Assembly (NCBI GenBank): GCA_024195265.1
Contig: JAJLRJ010000008.1
Location: 5,082,017-5,146,016 of the forward strand
DNA length: 64,000 nucleotides
Reading direction: 5' to 3'
Source of the DNA: Dendrophyllia cribrosa
Taxonomy: Eukaryota; Cnidaria; Anthozoa; Scleractinia; Dendrophylliidae
In this document: piece by piece, positions 1 through 11,370 of the stretch
Layout: each line of letters starts with the position of its first letter
How positions within the stretch are numbered: position 1 is the stretch's first letter
Program-made: the position numbers and the translations under genes
Notes under the pieces: model-generated
The model's input: only the letters and a program-made list of their open reading frames with translations
Databases searched by the model: none
Told to the model about the DNA's origin: nothing

Positions 1-649
1 TTAGTGAGTTTGGCTAGGCTGTTTACATTGTTTGGTTTTACAATATTGCCTATAGATGCCGGGTGCTTTTTATTTGGTTTCCTGACACTATTTACAGTGT
101 GTTTGTTTTCGGCTAGAGCTTTACTTCTTTTGGCTGTTTGTTTTTCCAAACGCCTGTTGTGGAAACTGATTAGGGCTTTAACAAAATCTTGTTCTGCCTT
201 TTGCTTGATCGTTTTACGTCTTTAATAAAGACACTGTCTGCCGGCACGTTGGCCCGTGCAGTATATTGCAGAGACTTTGGACAAGTGTTATTGTTCATAT
301 GTCTCTCAAGATGTTCTATAGACTGTTTAGTCTTGGCGATCTTAGTCTCTACGGAGACTGTTTCAGTGTGTTTCCTTTTTGTTGGACGTTGGTTTGTCCG
401 CCCATATTTCGGCGTGGTTTTAGCATTCTTTCTTCTGCCAGTGTTATGGTTTTGCTCTCTGCCTTTGCGGTGCCGTGGTTCAAGTTGCGAACAGGGTATT
501 TCTTCATCTTCATCCTCTCTGATGAGTGCTTCTTCGTCTACCGCCGTATTGTTTTCCTCTTCGTCGTCATCGCGGGGTTGGTACGATGGTGTTCTAGGTG
601 GGCTTATTGATCCTAACTCCATATCTGTTGTTTCTCCTTCATTCGCCAT
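1..649 (-). pseudogene. Unrecognised ORF, frameshifted, runs off the left edge
   Basis: An ORF starts at the ATG ending at 649 and reads 159 codons to a stop at 170. The N-terminal half is acidic and low complexity (DDDEEENN, EDEDEE); a basic stretch follows, then a conserved-looking segment with SIEHLERHMNNNTCPKSLQY. Near 185 the coding sense passes to another frame: from there a second frame (beginning DFVKALISFHNRRLEKQ) stays open to base 1 without a stop. One or two indels have therefore broken a single longer protein. No family is named with confidence; the acidic start, basic middle and a context full of retroelements suggest the first ORF of a retroelement or a nucleic-acid-binding accessory ORF. 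A host gene cannot be excluded because the 3' part is outside the window. Confidence 0.45.
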
Positions 650-799
650 AGCTATCAGTGTGGTGGCTGATTTTAAATATTGTCTCTAGCAAGACTGCAG
701 TTTTGGTTCTCCGCGAACCTCTTCAGTTGCTATTTGATGACTCAAAAGTGAGTAGGGAAAGGTAGAGAATTTCTCAATTCCGTTCGAACAATGTTATTT

Positions 800-1140
800 T
801 CTTAAGTTATTAGCCTATCTTCTCAATGTTGTTTCTTACATTCGTACATTCGTAAGTTGTAAGTCATATCTTCTCGTTGTTTTCTTGCACATTCGTATGT
901 TCGTAAGTTGTTAGTCTTATCTTCTCATTGTTTTCCTGTACAATCGTACGTTCGTAAGTTGTTAGCCAAATCTTCTCAATGTCGATTCTTACATTCGTAC
1001 GTTCGAAAGTTGTTAGTCTTATCTTCTCTTTGTTTTCCTGCACATTCGTATGTTCGTAAGTTGTTAGCCTTATCTTCTTGACGTTTTCCTGTACGTAAGG
1101 ACGTTTGTAAAGTGTTAGTCTTACCTTCTCAACGTTTTTC
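800..1140. repeat. Minisatellite, 51-bp unit, about 6 diverged copies
   Basis: A unit containing TTCGTAAGTTGTTAG and TCTTATCTTCTC recurs with the anchor near 851, 902, 953, 1004, 1055 and 1106, giving a regular 51-bp period. Copies differ at several positions each, so the array is old or drifting. It is non-coding in all frames. Confidence 0.85.
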
Positions 1141-1860
1141 CGTAATTATGTTTAGTAGGTTCATAAGCTGTGTTTCCAAGTCTTGGAGTTTTTTTTTCTT
1201 AATCAGTGCGACATATATTATTGTCTCCCCCCGACCAATCCCCACCCCCACCCCCACCCCCACCCCCTGTACAATTTTGGCTAGTGGAAATTTATTTTGG
1301 CTAGTGAATTCAAACCTGTTACTAGCCACTAGGCTAGTAAGCTGCAAAGTTAGTCTCGAGCCCTGCTAGAGCAGGATTGGATAGGCGCTATACACATTTA
1401 AATTATTAATTATTATTATTATTATAATGGAAGATGGTCCGTGAAAATACAGTTTGAAATTTCTGTGCATCTGAAGAAAAAATCCTTCAAAACATTGAAA
1501 ACAAACTCTGATTGCTTTGCAAACTTGTCCTGCGTAAACTTGTGTCCGCCATCTTGTGTCCCAGAAGTCAAATGGTCTACTTTCACTCAGTTGCTGCTGC
1601 CCTTTAGCGATTTTCATGAGCCTGTTAGTTAAATATTGACCTCGTACAGCCAGGTGATCTGACCGTAAAAAATTAACCAATCATCTTCAAGGAGAAATTA
1701 TTTTTAAAGCCGCACAGAATTCTTTGCGTGCTAGAGCTTGTACTGACCTCTTGCATGTGTTCCATTGATGCATTGCCACTTACACTCTTACACTTCTCTC
1801 ATGCTCTCCAAACTTCTCGCGTGCATCCATAACTCGATAGATGCACAGCTAAAAGCATGA
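1141..1860. other. Non-coding stretch with two microsatellites
   Basis: A CCCCCA hexamer microsatellite lies at about 1240-1267 and an ATT-rich microsatellite at about 1403-1425. The short ORFs here are low complexity or lack any recognisable domain. I see no gene. Confidence 0.6.
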
Positions 1861-2750
1861 AACAATTCTTTTATTCCAGCGAAAGAAAAAGAAAAAAAAT
1901 AGTGATCGCATGACTAAATGAAAAAAGGCGCGAAAAATGTTGCCGCGTATCACAGTTAACCCTGGCGAAGCTGAATAAAAGTTCACCTTGGCAAAGCTGT
2001 TCAAACCGTAGCTTGATCTGGAGAAAATGAACAAGCACAATTTTCTGAAAAAGTCTTCTAATAATTGGCTTTGAAATATGGTATATGCTATAATTTATGC
2101 TTCCTTGAAAATGTTCCTAAACATTGTTTGAAGCGGATTGGAACCGAAAAATCTCACCATCGCAGCAGTAGGAACTAAAATGAGCAAGTTTGTATTTTTT
2201 CGCACTGCGGGCAGTTGTGTGCAAGTTTTGTTAAACTCAGTGGAGAAAAGTTTATGCACTGAAACTGAGACTCGCAGTGCAGCTCAAAAGCCGTTGTTAA
2301 TCGAGGAGAGAACAGCTTATGCTTTCAGTAAGGATTGACTTCGAACTTGAAATGCGTAGTGTAAAGATGCAGGCTGTGAATGGTCCATGTCAAAACAACA
2401 AGAACAATTCAACTCGTTTAAACTTGTCAACTTATTTTTTGGAAGCTGGGTGTTAAAGGAACAGACTGAAAAGCCACATCAAGTGCAGGTAACGTTTTTT
2501 TTAAGTTAATTTGTGTCCAAATATATTAATTTTTTGTAAGACTGCCTTGATTGTAGTCTGTTGTAGTTCTTCCAAATTGGATATCTTTTCGCTCTGTTCA
2601 TGATCAGTCGCATGCTTGTTCAGTTCGTTTTCAATTCTTAATTGAAGTCTTACAGCAACGATTCTCTGCCATTTTACTGCTGTATTTCATGTAGTCTGCA
2701 TGTCGTTTTATAATAGGTAGAATTTATGTAAAAAAAACTTGGTTTGTGAA
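1860..2750 (+). repeat. Long direct repeat, copy 1
   Basis: About 890 bp that recurs diverged but colinear at 4490-5345. Anchors present in both: GGCGCGAAAAATGTTGCCG, TTGGCTTTGAAATATGGTAT, AAAATGAGCAAGTTTGTA, TAATTTGTGTCCAAAT and TTTCATAATAGGTAGA-like sequence at the end. No conserved reading frame spans it. The two copies could be a segmental tandem duplication or long terminal repeats; no retroelement proteins lie between them. Confidence 0.7.
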
Positions 2751-3011
2751 ATTTAAGCATAGCGTGGTCACGAGTAAACTTATCGCCGCAAAGATAAAAA
2801 ATTAATAAACAGAGGTTTTTGTTATTTTCATTCAGTCGACAATAAAAATTGAGGTTAGATTGTGTAGACTTTTGCTTCCACCCAGAAATGTTCGATGCTG
2901 TTTTCCATTTAAATAGCGTTAAAAATGGAGTGAGCGAAAAAAATTGTGCTCAGTAGCATGTAAACATTTCTTATGTTGAGTTATGGATGCCGCTCCTGCT
3001 ATTGAATTTAA

Positions 3012-4128
3012 AGGCCCATCTGCACTTACCGTGATTCATTGCGGGCGTTCTAGAATTTCGTGGCCCCAGAAATTCTAGTTTTGTGTAGGTGAAGTTTGAT
3101 TCCTAAGAAAATCCGTTTACATCGGTGAATCTGTATCGTCTATTAACTTCAAGATCATTTCTTTGAAATATTTAGTTCATATTCAAGGCATTGCATCTTG
3201 TTTTTGTCTATTTTCTTTTATTTTCCATCGTTACTGATACGTTTTCTAAGCATCGCTGCCGAAGGTTCGAGGCCGGCTGTCAAGAAACAAGAACCTTCAG
3301 AAGGTTTGGCTCAAATTTGGTCGTCCGTGGAAAGGAAATAGGTATATTAGATTGCCTACTAGTTAAGATTTGTCTTCAAATCTTTTCACTGTAATTTTTT
3401 AGTACATTCGTTTTCCAGATACTGTGAGTTGACATTTGAATCTTCCCATCGACAACCGTGACCGTTCGACCAGAACCTGGAGATGTCAACATCAGAAAAA
3501 GCTTAAACTTCTCGGCTCGCCAGCAGAGTCGTTTTTTTTTCCAGCAACTATGTGAAATATTCCATGGAAGTTGATGGAGGTTTTCCCCGTCCCTAGCCGT
3601 AGAAGTTTTTTCAATGCAAACTTCTGAAGCCGATAAAACGTCGTTCGCCAGCGGAGCTCATTAATTATGCCTGATGCAAATCAGATACGCCGACTGGATA
3701 ACAGCCGACAAAATACAAACACCTCTCGTCTCACTGGAGGATTCGTTTTAAGCAGCATCGACCTTAAACTTTCGGTAAAAAGAGCAGAAGGTTTACCGCG
3801 TCCCACAACGTAAAAATGTTTTCGATGTGAACTTTCGAAGCGGAGGAAACTGCCTCGGCGACTGGAGTTGCCTGGAGCTACACTATTAAAGGGGGGTTGA
3901 GCCGCCCCAGACAAAATGCGATATGTTATACAGGCTTTTGATATCTAACAGAACCGCTTCTTAGGACTAATAAATTTTAAAATTAATGTCGAACGAAATT
4001 TCAAACTCAGTGTTCATTTCTTCCTGGAGATGAGAGGCAAAAATTTCACTTCGCGAGAGATCGCATTTATCTGGGTCCAAATCAAAATAAACAATGCGCG
4101 GTGCATCACGGTAAGTGCAGATGGGCCT
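3012..4128. mobile_element. Non-autonomous TIR element with TTAA target duplication
   Basis: The ends are a perfect inverted repeat of at least 24 bp (AGGCCCATCTGCACTTACCG at the left, its complement at the right), flanked by TTAA at 3008-3011 and 4129-4132. A TTAA duplication is typical of piggyBac and Kolobok elements. The 1.1-kb interior has no long ORF. It contains two diverged blocks near 3560-3650 and 3780-3860 that look like an internal duplication. It lies between the two direct repeats at 1860-2750 and 4490-5345. Confidence 0.8.
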
Positions 4129-4132
4129 TTAA

Positions 4133-4489
4133 TAGGTTGGGCAAATTTCCTAGCTATGTTACAAATCAACACTTCCCACATTTATAGCACCATTTCGAGT
4201 TCCAGTCGTGGTATAAGACAAGAAAAAACAATTCTGGAAAGCATAGATAAAAACACTCGCCCTTTCAACACTCACGATTACGCGCGCGCTGCCTTATGGG
4301 ATACGGCATTTAAATTTTATCCCTGGTCTCTCCCAGTAATGACGTCACCAGAACGTACGGACACAGTCTTGAAAACAGCGCGAACCTTCGCGCAAAACAC
4401 AAACACTGGCAAAATAAACATGGCGGTCACTTCCGATACGAAAGTAGAAATTGAAAATAAAATTTTAAAATTTAAAACCAAACCACGAA
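4133..4489. other. Non-coding stretch between a TIR element and a direct repeat
   Basis: A 155-codon ORF spans part of this stretch, but it begins inside the right end of the TIR element and has no recognisable domain, so it is treated as chance. Nothing else seen. Confidence 0.5.
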
Positions 4490-5345
4490 CCACTTAGAAT
4501 AAACGAAAAAGGAAGAAAGGGTAAGAGAAGAAAAGAAAAATATTCTTGATCATACGACTTGAACGGAAAAAGGCGCGAAAAATGTTGCCGTTTGTCGCTG
4601 TTCACCTTGGCAAAGCTGTTCAAACGCACGGTGAAACCGCTCGATCTGGAGAAAACGAACAAGCACATTTTCAATTTGTGAAAATGCCTTCTTATAATTG
4701 GCTTTGAAATATGGTATCAGATGCTTTAAACTTCCTCGAAATTGTTCCTAAACATTGTTTAAAGCGGATTGAAACCGAAAGATCTCACCATTACGGCTGT
4801 AGGAGCTAAAATGAGCAAGTTTGTAAGCTTATCCTTTCGCACCGTGGGCTGTTATCAGTGCGAGTTTTGTCGAACTCAGTGGAGAAATTATTTATGCACT
4901 GGAACAGAGACTCTCTCTGCAGCTCAACTGAAAGCGGTTGTTAATTGAGGAAAGAACAGCTTATATTTGGTCTAAAGATGCGGGTTCTTTATAGCGAATG
5001 GTCGCGATGTCAAAACAACAACAAGAACAATTGAACGTTTAAAAAAACATGCTTTTTGGAAAGGTTGGTGCTAGCTAAAGTAGAGAGAAAAGCCACATCG
5101 AGTGCAGGTAACGATTTCTTTAACGTTAATTTGTGTCCAAATGTATTAATTTTCGTACAGCATTGATGGCAGTTCTTTCAAATCGGACAGCTTTTCGCTC
5201 TGTTTCTGGTTCAGCCGCATACTTGTTCAGTCTGTTGTTCAATTCTAACTGAATTTAACTCCACGATTCTCTGTCATTTTATAGCTGTATTTTGTGTAAG
5301 TCTGTCGCTGTTTCATAATAGGTAGACTTTTCGTCGAAAACCTCG
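4490..5345 (+). repeat. Long direct repeat, copy 2
   Basis: Diverged direct copy of 1860-2750, in the same orientation and about 2.6 kb downstream. Substitutions and small indels are spread throughout, with no bias suggesting coding constraint. Confidence 0.7.
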
Positions 5346-6001
5346 GTTTTTATCATTATTCAGATTATTTAAGAAATTGTAAACACATTGCACCGGAAAG
5401 ATAAGAAACTTTTGGCATTCAGTCGCAGTTTTTAGCTTACTTAAGCTTACTATGGCTTGAAATTCTTTATAAAAGTTCTTACAAATCTTATTGAAAACCA
5501 TGTCTTGTGAAGGTAAAACTGATACGTTCCAGTATCTAAATATAGTGTGAAATTTTAATTAAAACTGTCAAAAATAAGCCACACGATTCGTGAAACTTCG
5601 ATCCGTGAAACTATAAACACATACGTGTCACAACACGAAAGCGTGAAAGACGTAAAATTTATCTTGAAAACTAGGCTTTTCAATCAACTCAGCTTATCTA
5701 AAAAACAACAAAGTACTTTTCTTCTGGTTCTTTTCTTTTAAATGACGCCCCAGGCACGTCTTCTTCCGAAAGTCTGAGAGACATTCCGCTGAAGGTCACA
5801 TATTTTGCACGAAGGTTCGCGCGAGACTCCCACGCTATGCGCAAGGAATGCTGGTAGTTGTAATATGTGACGTAATTGTGAAAACGGTCTATTTATCGTG
5901 CGTCCTCGCTTGAAGATCACCCTGGATCCAGAGGTCCGTTCTCTGAATATCATGAGTGAAATTAACCGTACAAACGGTTAGAAGAAGCTCGCGAGATGGA
6001 C
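5346..6001. other. Non-coding stretch, nothing recognised
   Basis: No coding ORF, RNA gene or clear repeat is visible. Short ORFs (62 and 71 codons, minus strand) have no domain signature. Confidence 0.4.
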
Positions 6002-6986
6002 CTCTGGTCACTCGAATATACAACCTCATTTCCATGCGAGGATCTAGTTCAGAATCTGAACTAGCTCGCTGATTGGTTACTCCTACTCGTCTCCAGACTC
6101 TGCCGGGAGTTAATGATATAACAGCAACTTTGATTGGCTAGACAAACATTTCGCCACGGGCGCGTGAAAAACCGGTTTCCCAAAGTGTAGCCACGCAAAC
6201 AACAATGGCAGGCGTAGACAGAGATTGCGACTTTTTGCGATCTTTTAGGTTGTTATAAAAGGTGACAGGCCTAGCACAAATCCTGCTCGTCACTAAAAGC
6301 ATTTTAGCCCAGCTTTAGAACAGGTCTACCCCAAGTACGTGCCTGAGAGATTTTGCTTTTAGATCAAAATAAAGATATAACAGTGTGCAAGATCAGTAGT
6401 AGCCGCTTAAATTAGTCGCCGTAGTTAATGATCTGTGAGCGCAAGTCCGCGGTTAGCATAACTTGCGAGATTTTGTTCTTCATCTCGGCTAAACGAGTCT
6501 ATAAAGATCCAAGTCTTATGCGATAGTCATGGTCTATATTGGAATAGTGGAATCTTGCAATTGTTGTTAGCTCCTCAGAGTTTATTCTGCGTTTAATTAA
6601 GTTGACGTGTTTCCGAAACAACCTTTACCTCCACTGTCAGACGTAAGGCGTTATTGCATCCGGTTGAGTATTTGAATCTCCAGCTGTTTTGTAATTCTCA
6701 CGGATGCAAGTGGTTCTATTGTATACTCTTTAAGCAAGACTAAAGACGTTGCAAACGCGACAAAATCGTCTACCGATGTACGCAAAAATTTCACCGTAGT
6801 TTCCAGAACTCCGGTGAATGAACTAGCCTTTTCGTTCACAGTAGAAGACAAACAGTCGAAAGCCGCTAAGTCACGTGTGTTTTTAAAAACATGTCAGCTG
6901 TCATATTAATGGTTAAAACCGGTTTGGTGAGATATCCGATCCACAAGTCGCATGGAAATGAGGTTGTGTACTCGAGTGCCCAGAGG
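6002..6986. mobile_element. Non-autonomous TIR element, about 1 kb
   Basis: Ends carry imperfect inverted repeats of about 40 bp built on CACTCGAATATACAACCTCA and CATTTCCATGCGA (6004-6043, and inverted at 6947-6986). Positions 6240-6780 are homologous to the interior of a different TIR element at about 31800-33640 (shared anchors GATCCAAGTCTTATGCGATA and GATCAAAATAAAGATATAAC). This copy gives the uninterrupted version of a site that carries an 1298-bp insertion there. No coding sequence. Confidence 0.65.
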
Positions 6987-7067
6987 TTTTTATTTTTTCT
7001 CGGCGCGTTGCGCCTCGTTGTCGCGGCTTCACCGCTCAAACTCGCCGTTTCCACTAAAAAATAAAAA
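6976..7067. repeat. Hairpin, about 90 bp
   Basis: CCAGAGGTTTTTATTTTTT at the left is answered by AAAAAATAAAAACCTCTGG at the right, enclosing a GC-rich loop with its own short repeats. Probably a small foldback insertion overlapping the end of the preceding TIR element. Confidence 0.55.
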
Positions 7068-7806
7068 CCTCTGGCACCCAGGGTACTTGAAGATAAGCAG
7101 GTCTTCCTCTTCTTCTCCAAAACACATTTAGTTAGTTTCAATCGAGAGGAGATGAATTTACGTTCATTTTCTAAAACAGGTTAGGCTTTTAAACTACGTA
7201 CAAAGCACATGAGATTCTGTGTGTTAAAGTGTAAGACAAAACATAGCTGTATGTGTACGAGATAAGATCAGAAAGGTTGGTCATTCTATGCAAGTTTTTG
7301 GCAAGATTCATCAAGTTTTAAGAACAATTGATTAACTGATATTTTTAGACAAATGGTTGAAGTTTTGGTAAGATTTCCGTACAACCCCATACATTAATTA
7401 TACATGTATGCGTTATTGTTTTTCTTCAGGCGTTTTATTTGAGCTATTTTGAAAAAAATAGCTCATTAGCAGGCGCAAAGGTTGGTTTGTGATGTTAGTA
7501 TGTTTGTTAGTTTGTTTGTTTGTATGTATGTCTTGGGTTATGTCACACCAATCAGATTGCCTCTAGTATGTACACCGTGTACTATGTCAGCCAATCAAAT
7601 TCTCGCTTCTAAAATGGTATTACTGAAGGTCAAAGAAGGGCACTTGACATGAATTGAAAATCTGCCATCTTGAATCTTCGCGATTGTTGCCTCAAACACT
7701 AAAAGTGTAAAGTTTTGAAGATTTGTTGGTTGGGAACTGTGCTCTAATCCCGACTGGCTTGCTAACATGGCAATAGTGAAGGGCATTTATTCAGAAATAC
7801 CGCCTA
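7068..7806. other. Non-coding stretch with a TTTG-type microsatellite
   Basis: A simple repeat of GTTTGTTT and GTATGTAT units occupies about 7493-7530. No gene or RNA feature is recognised in the remainder. Confidence 0.4.
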
Positions 7807-7810
7807 AAAT

Positions 7811-10196
7811 GTGACCTCTCACGCGAAAACGTACACTAACGGCTATCCGTTAAAACGGCTAAAATTAACGGATAATAACGCATAACCAACGGATGTCAAA
7901 AGCGTTAAAACGGTTTCTCAGGCCGTTTGAATGGCCGTATAAAATTTTAAACGGATATGCTGAAGAGTTTTAACGGGCAAGGTAACGGATAGCGAAAGCG
8001 TTTTTAACGGGAAAGCAAACGCAAAAGGCAAAGCGTTTTAACGGGTAACGAAAGGGCTATCAAACGACTCACGTAAAGTTTTGAACGGATAGCCGTGAAT
8101 AGCCGAACGCGAGAAGACAAAAATTCATGCTTGCGTGGCGGACGGAAAATTTACCGGTGGTAAATTTCGTCTCCAACGCTATTAAAACGTCTAAATAACA
8201 AATGAAAATAACTTTGAACTGACAACCAGATGTTACGGAAACCGCTAGTTAACTGATCGCTTGAACCTGGAGCGGCCAAAGAAAAGTATAATTTGATCGG
8301 TTGATCAAGCAAAGAATGATAATAAAACGTGATGGTTCGCAAAGAATGATAAAACGTGATGGTTCTCTCCCGAGTTTGGCAAGAAAATGCAAACAAAACC
8401 TGTATCAAAATGATCAAATTTTAATAATAATATTCGACGTTTGCCGCTTCCTGCTACTTTTAACATACGTAAGGGTTTTTTTTTCTATCAGCTTTGCTTG
8501 CTATAAATATTTTGCTATTCCAAACTGATATTTAACTGTTACCGAGACCTGAAAGCGGATTACGAGTTCACTATGAAGAGCAAAACAAAACAAGCGAACT
8601 GCAAGCGAACTCCCTCCGTTGTACTCATTGAAGCATGACTTTGCGAATCCTTCCCGACGTCGACATTTGCATACGAGTTACAAAACATCGTGACAGGTAA
8701 CGCAACAACAGCCACTCTGTAGCAATTTTTTAAAAAAAAAAACAGATGGTACAATGCTATTCACAGATCCTAGAAACAAACTTGTTTCATATTATTTCCT
8801 AACTTAACAATATTAAATAACTATATAAATATCACATTAATTTTCTTTTTCTTTCTTTACATGTTACGGAAATCATGAGAGACCCTAGCCTTGGCGAACT
8901 TGCTGGCACGGCACTTTGCATTTATTTTACTTTTAACTTCTCTCCATATTTTATCTTTCTGCGATGGGGAGTAGACTGGGAACTTGCTAAACAACAAAAT
9001 TTTTAAAGAATTAAGCTTAGCAGGTCCAGGCAGTCTTTGCCGAAGCTTCCGTCTGTGTTGCTCTTGTATAACTGTTCTTTGCTGAAGAAGTAAGGAAGCA
9101 ACTTCAACGCACACTTGTGGCAATCGTAAACGTTGTCCATTATCTGTTTGATGCCTCTAGCTCTCGTTGGTGTAACGCACGTGCTGATCAGTCCTTCTCT
9201 GACTTCAAGCTCTGCTTCCGTCGGGGTACAAGAGGGAGGTTTCGGTGATGCAGTTGAGGAACAATTCGGAGAAGGTTGCTGTGGCTTTATTATCGTCTCG
9301 TCGCAAACTTGCCTTAAGGCCTCAACGTCGATGGTTTTCAGCAGATTGTCAGCAGATAACGACGACTCTGACGACTCGGAAACCAGAAACTAAAAATTAA
9401 TATCTTTACAAACACTACAGCGTAAACTAACAGAAACTAAAAATTATCTCGGACGCGCGCGACCTCCGTGTCACGTTTGCGGTCGCATTTGTTTACGTAA
9501 TAACTCTGTCACGTGCTCTAAACAAAGATGGCGGCTTTAGAGGTTCCAAACGCGAATTCGTCCAAAGCTGATCATGAAGCATTTCAATTTAAAAGGAATC
9601 TTTTGCCGAGATGTATGTCCACCTAGAAGTTCCGCGCAGAAAGTATAAAAAGTTTGCAAAATACCGCGTAGGGTTTCGATCCGGATTGTAACTCGATCGT
9701 ATCTTTGTGCGATTATAGTTCTACGGCATGAGTTGGTTCGATTAAACGTCAAAGCAAAAGAAGGAAAGAAAGGTAAAGAATTAAGAGGATAAAAAACATT
9801 TTTTTTACCGTTTTAGCGGCATGAAACTAAACGAAACTTTAGGATAATACCTGATGACATTTTGTTGTTCGATTGCCGTTATAACGGCAGTTATGATATA
9901 AAACTTAACGCTATGGCGTTAAAACGGTTTATGACGGAAAACGTAACGGATAATGCAAGCCGTTAAAACGCTTTGTGGCTAAAAACTAATGGATTAGGCT
10001 TACCATTAAAACGCCTGTATGGTATGAGATTAACGGATGGCATTTGCTGTTAAAACGGTATGCGTTAAAAAGTGAACGGATTATTCAACGGGTTGAACGA
10101 ATGTTTAAAGCGTTAAAACGGATTATAACGGATACCAAACGCTTTGAGCCGTTGTAACGGATAGCCGTTAGTGTACGTTTTCGCGTGAGAGGTCAC
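7811..10196. mobile_element. TIR transposon, 2.4 kb, carrying a broken BEN-domain gene
   Basis: About 50-bp terminal inverted repeats differ at one position; the outer end reads GTGACCTCTCACGCGAAAAC. Flanks read AAAT on both sides (7807-7810 and 10197-10200), a possible 4-bp TSD. Subterminal regions (7840-8110 and 9870-10170) are dense with variants of GTTAAAACGG and AACGGATA, an arrangement typical of transposase-binding arrays. The only coding sequence found inside is the BEN-domain remnant at 8857-9389; no transposase is seen, so the element is probably non-autonomous or has lost its transposase. The superfamily cannot be assigned from these data. Confidence 0.8.
8857..9389 (-). pseudogene. 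BEN-domain protein exon, frameshifted
   Basis: BEN domains are alpha-helical modules that bind DNA or chromatin proteins (BANP, NAC1, BEND family, some poxvirus and polydnavirus proteins). On the minus strand one frame runs from a splice-acceptor-like site at 9390 (TTAATTTTTAG then TTTCTGG) and contains CALKLLPYFFSKEQLYKSN and FGKDCLDLLSLI before a stop at 9003-9005. A second frame then continues the expected BEN pattern with FSKFPVYSPSQKDKIWREVK and INAKCRA, ending at 8857. The two halves match the usual BEN order (A-LL, SN-G, LD-L-I, then FP, W--V---IN-KCR), so a single indel near 9005, in an A/T homopolymer, has split one domain. It lies inside the TIR element 7811-10196, so it is likely an element gene rather than a host gene. 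Upstream exons are not resolved. Confidence 0.65.
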
Positions 10197-10200
10197 AAAT

Positions 10201-11340
10201 GTGCTCTATGCATGAATTGTACAATTAATGGTCTGCGAGGGATGAGACGTCCAAAAAATGTGGACCGACTGCGGTTACGTTTATAGGTGAGCTTGTACTG
10301 AAGTAAGAAAGTATAGCTTTATTGTAAAAACGGCAAGCGGATTTCAAATAATGTGATGCGGAACATGAATTGTATGTCTCAAACCTAGGTTTCAAGCGAT
10401 TACTATTTGAAATTGTATCTTTTTTGTCAGTCACGTTGTCTGTCCGTGAAAATGTTGAACTTTGTCCTTTTAGAAACTTGTCCGGGATGCATGGAGTTCA
10501 ACAGAAAACGTAATGCAATTAATATACAATTTACAGTATTTAAAACGTTTATGTTTCTTTGAATTAATGTGAGCAGATGTGTAGGTTATTAATTGTATGC
10601 CCCAAGCGATTGCTACAAGGGAGTAGCGACTGTATTTTGTATGAGCAGTCACGTTGTGTGCACGTGCAAATGTTGAACTTTGTCCTAAAAAAACTGGTAC
10701 GTGATGGAATTCAACATGTTTTCGAGAAAACGTTAATTGTTATGGTGCGTTAAAAAACGCCTGTTTAAAAAACTATTAGTTGCAAAATTCATTTTGGATG
10801 CGCTAAGTTTCTGATTTAAGACTTTTCTGGTCGACATTACAGGAAAAGATGTTTGGTTCCAAATGTTAACCTCAACAATGTTCGTGTAACTAATTTTTGA
10901 GTTGAAAACAATTTAATCTAATTAGTTTCTGTTTCTATTTGCACGACTTTTTTGTGGAGAATAAAAACAGTTGTTTAAATACTATTAGTTGCAATTCACA
11001 AGGAGACTACCAATATTCATTTTACATGCGTTTAGTTTCTGTTAAAGACTTTTCTGGTTGACATTACAGAAACAGGTGGTTCAAAGAACTTTCGTGTCAC
11101 TAATTTAATTAGCTTGTGGTTTAGAGTTGAAAACAATTTAATTTAATTCGTTTGCGTCTTCTAGGCCAAAGGGAACCATTTCCACGTTTCTTTTGTGAAT
11201 AATAAAAGCAACTTTTTTAGAAAAGACTAGATACAAATTTTCAGGAAATAATATTCCTTCAATTTGGATGCATCAAATTTCTGTGCAGGACTTTTCTGGT
11301 TGACATTTAATACACTGATTACTGAAACAAGTTGCTCATT
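10201..11340. repeat. Diverged tandem duplications, non-coding
   Basis: Two families of degenerate tandem units are visible. One, of about 210 bp, recurs near 10380-10490 and 10590-10710 (shared CAAGCGATT, CAGTCACGTTGT, ATGTTGAACTTTGTCCT). A second, of about 210-240 bp, recurs from about 10770, 10978 and 11224 (shared ACTATTAGTTGCA, AGACTTTTCTGGT and GACATTACAG or similar). No ORF of interest. Confidence 0.6.
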
Positions 11341-11370
11341 TCACTGGGGCCGTAGTTTCGTCATAAAATA

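Noticed and set aside
189..689. Long plus-strand ORFs (166 and 114 codons) at the left end
   Set aside because: They are the antisense of the minus-strand coding-like ORF; residue composition is hydrophobic Ser/Phe-rich shadow sequence.
4030..4497. 155-codon plus-strand ORF
   Set aside because: It straddles the right end of the TTAA element and its flank and has no domain signature.
1860..5345. An LTR retrotransposon bounded by the two direct repeats
   Set aside because: No gag, protease, RT or integrase coding lies between them and no TG..CA ends or primer-binding site are visible.
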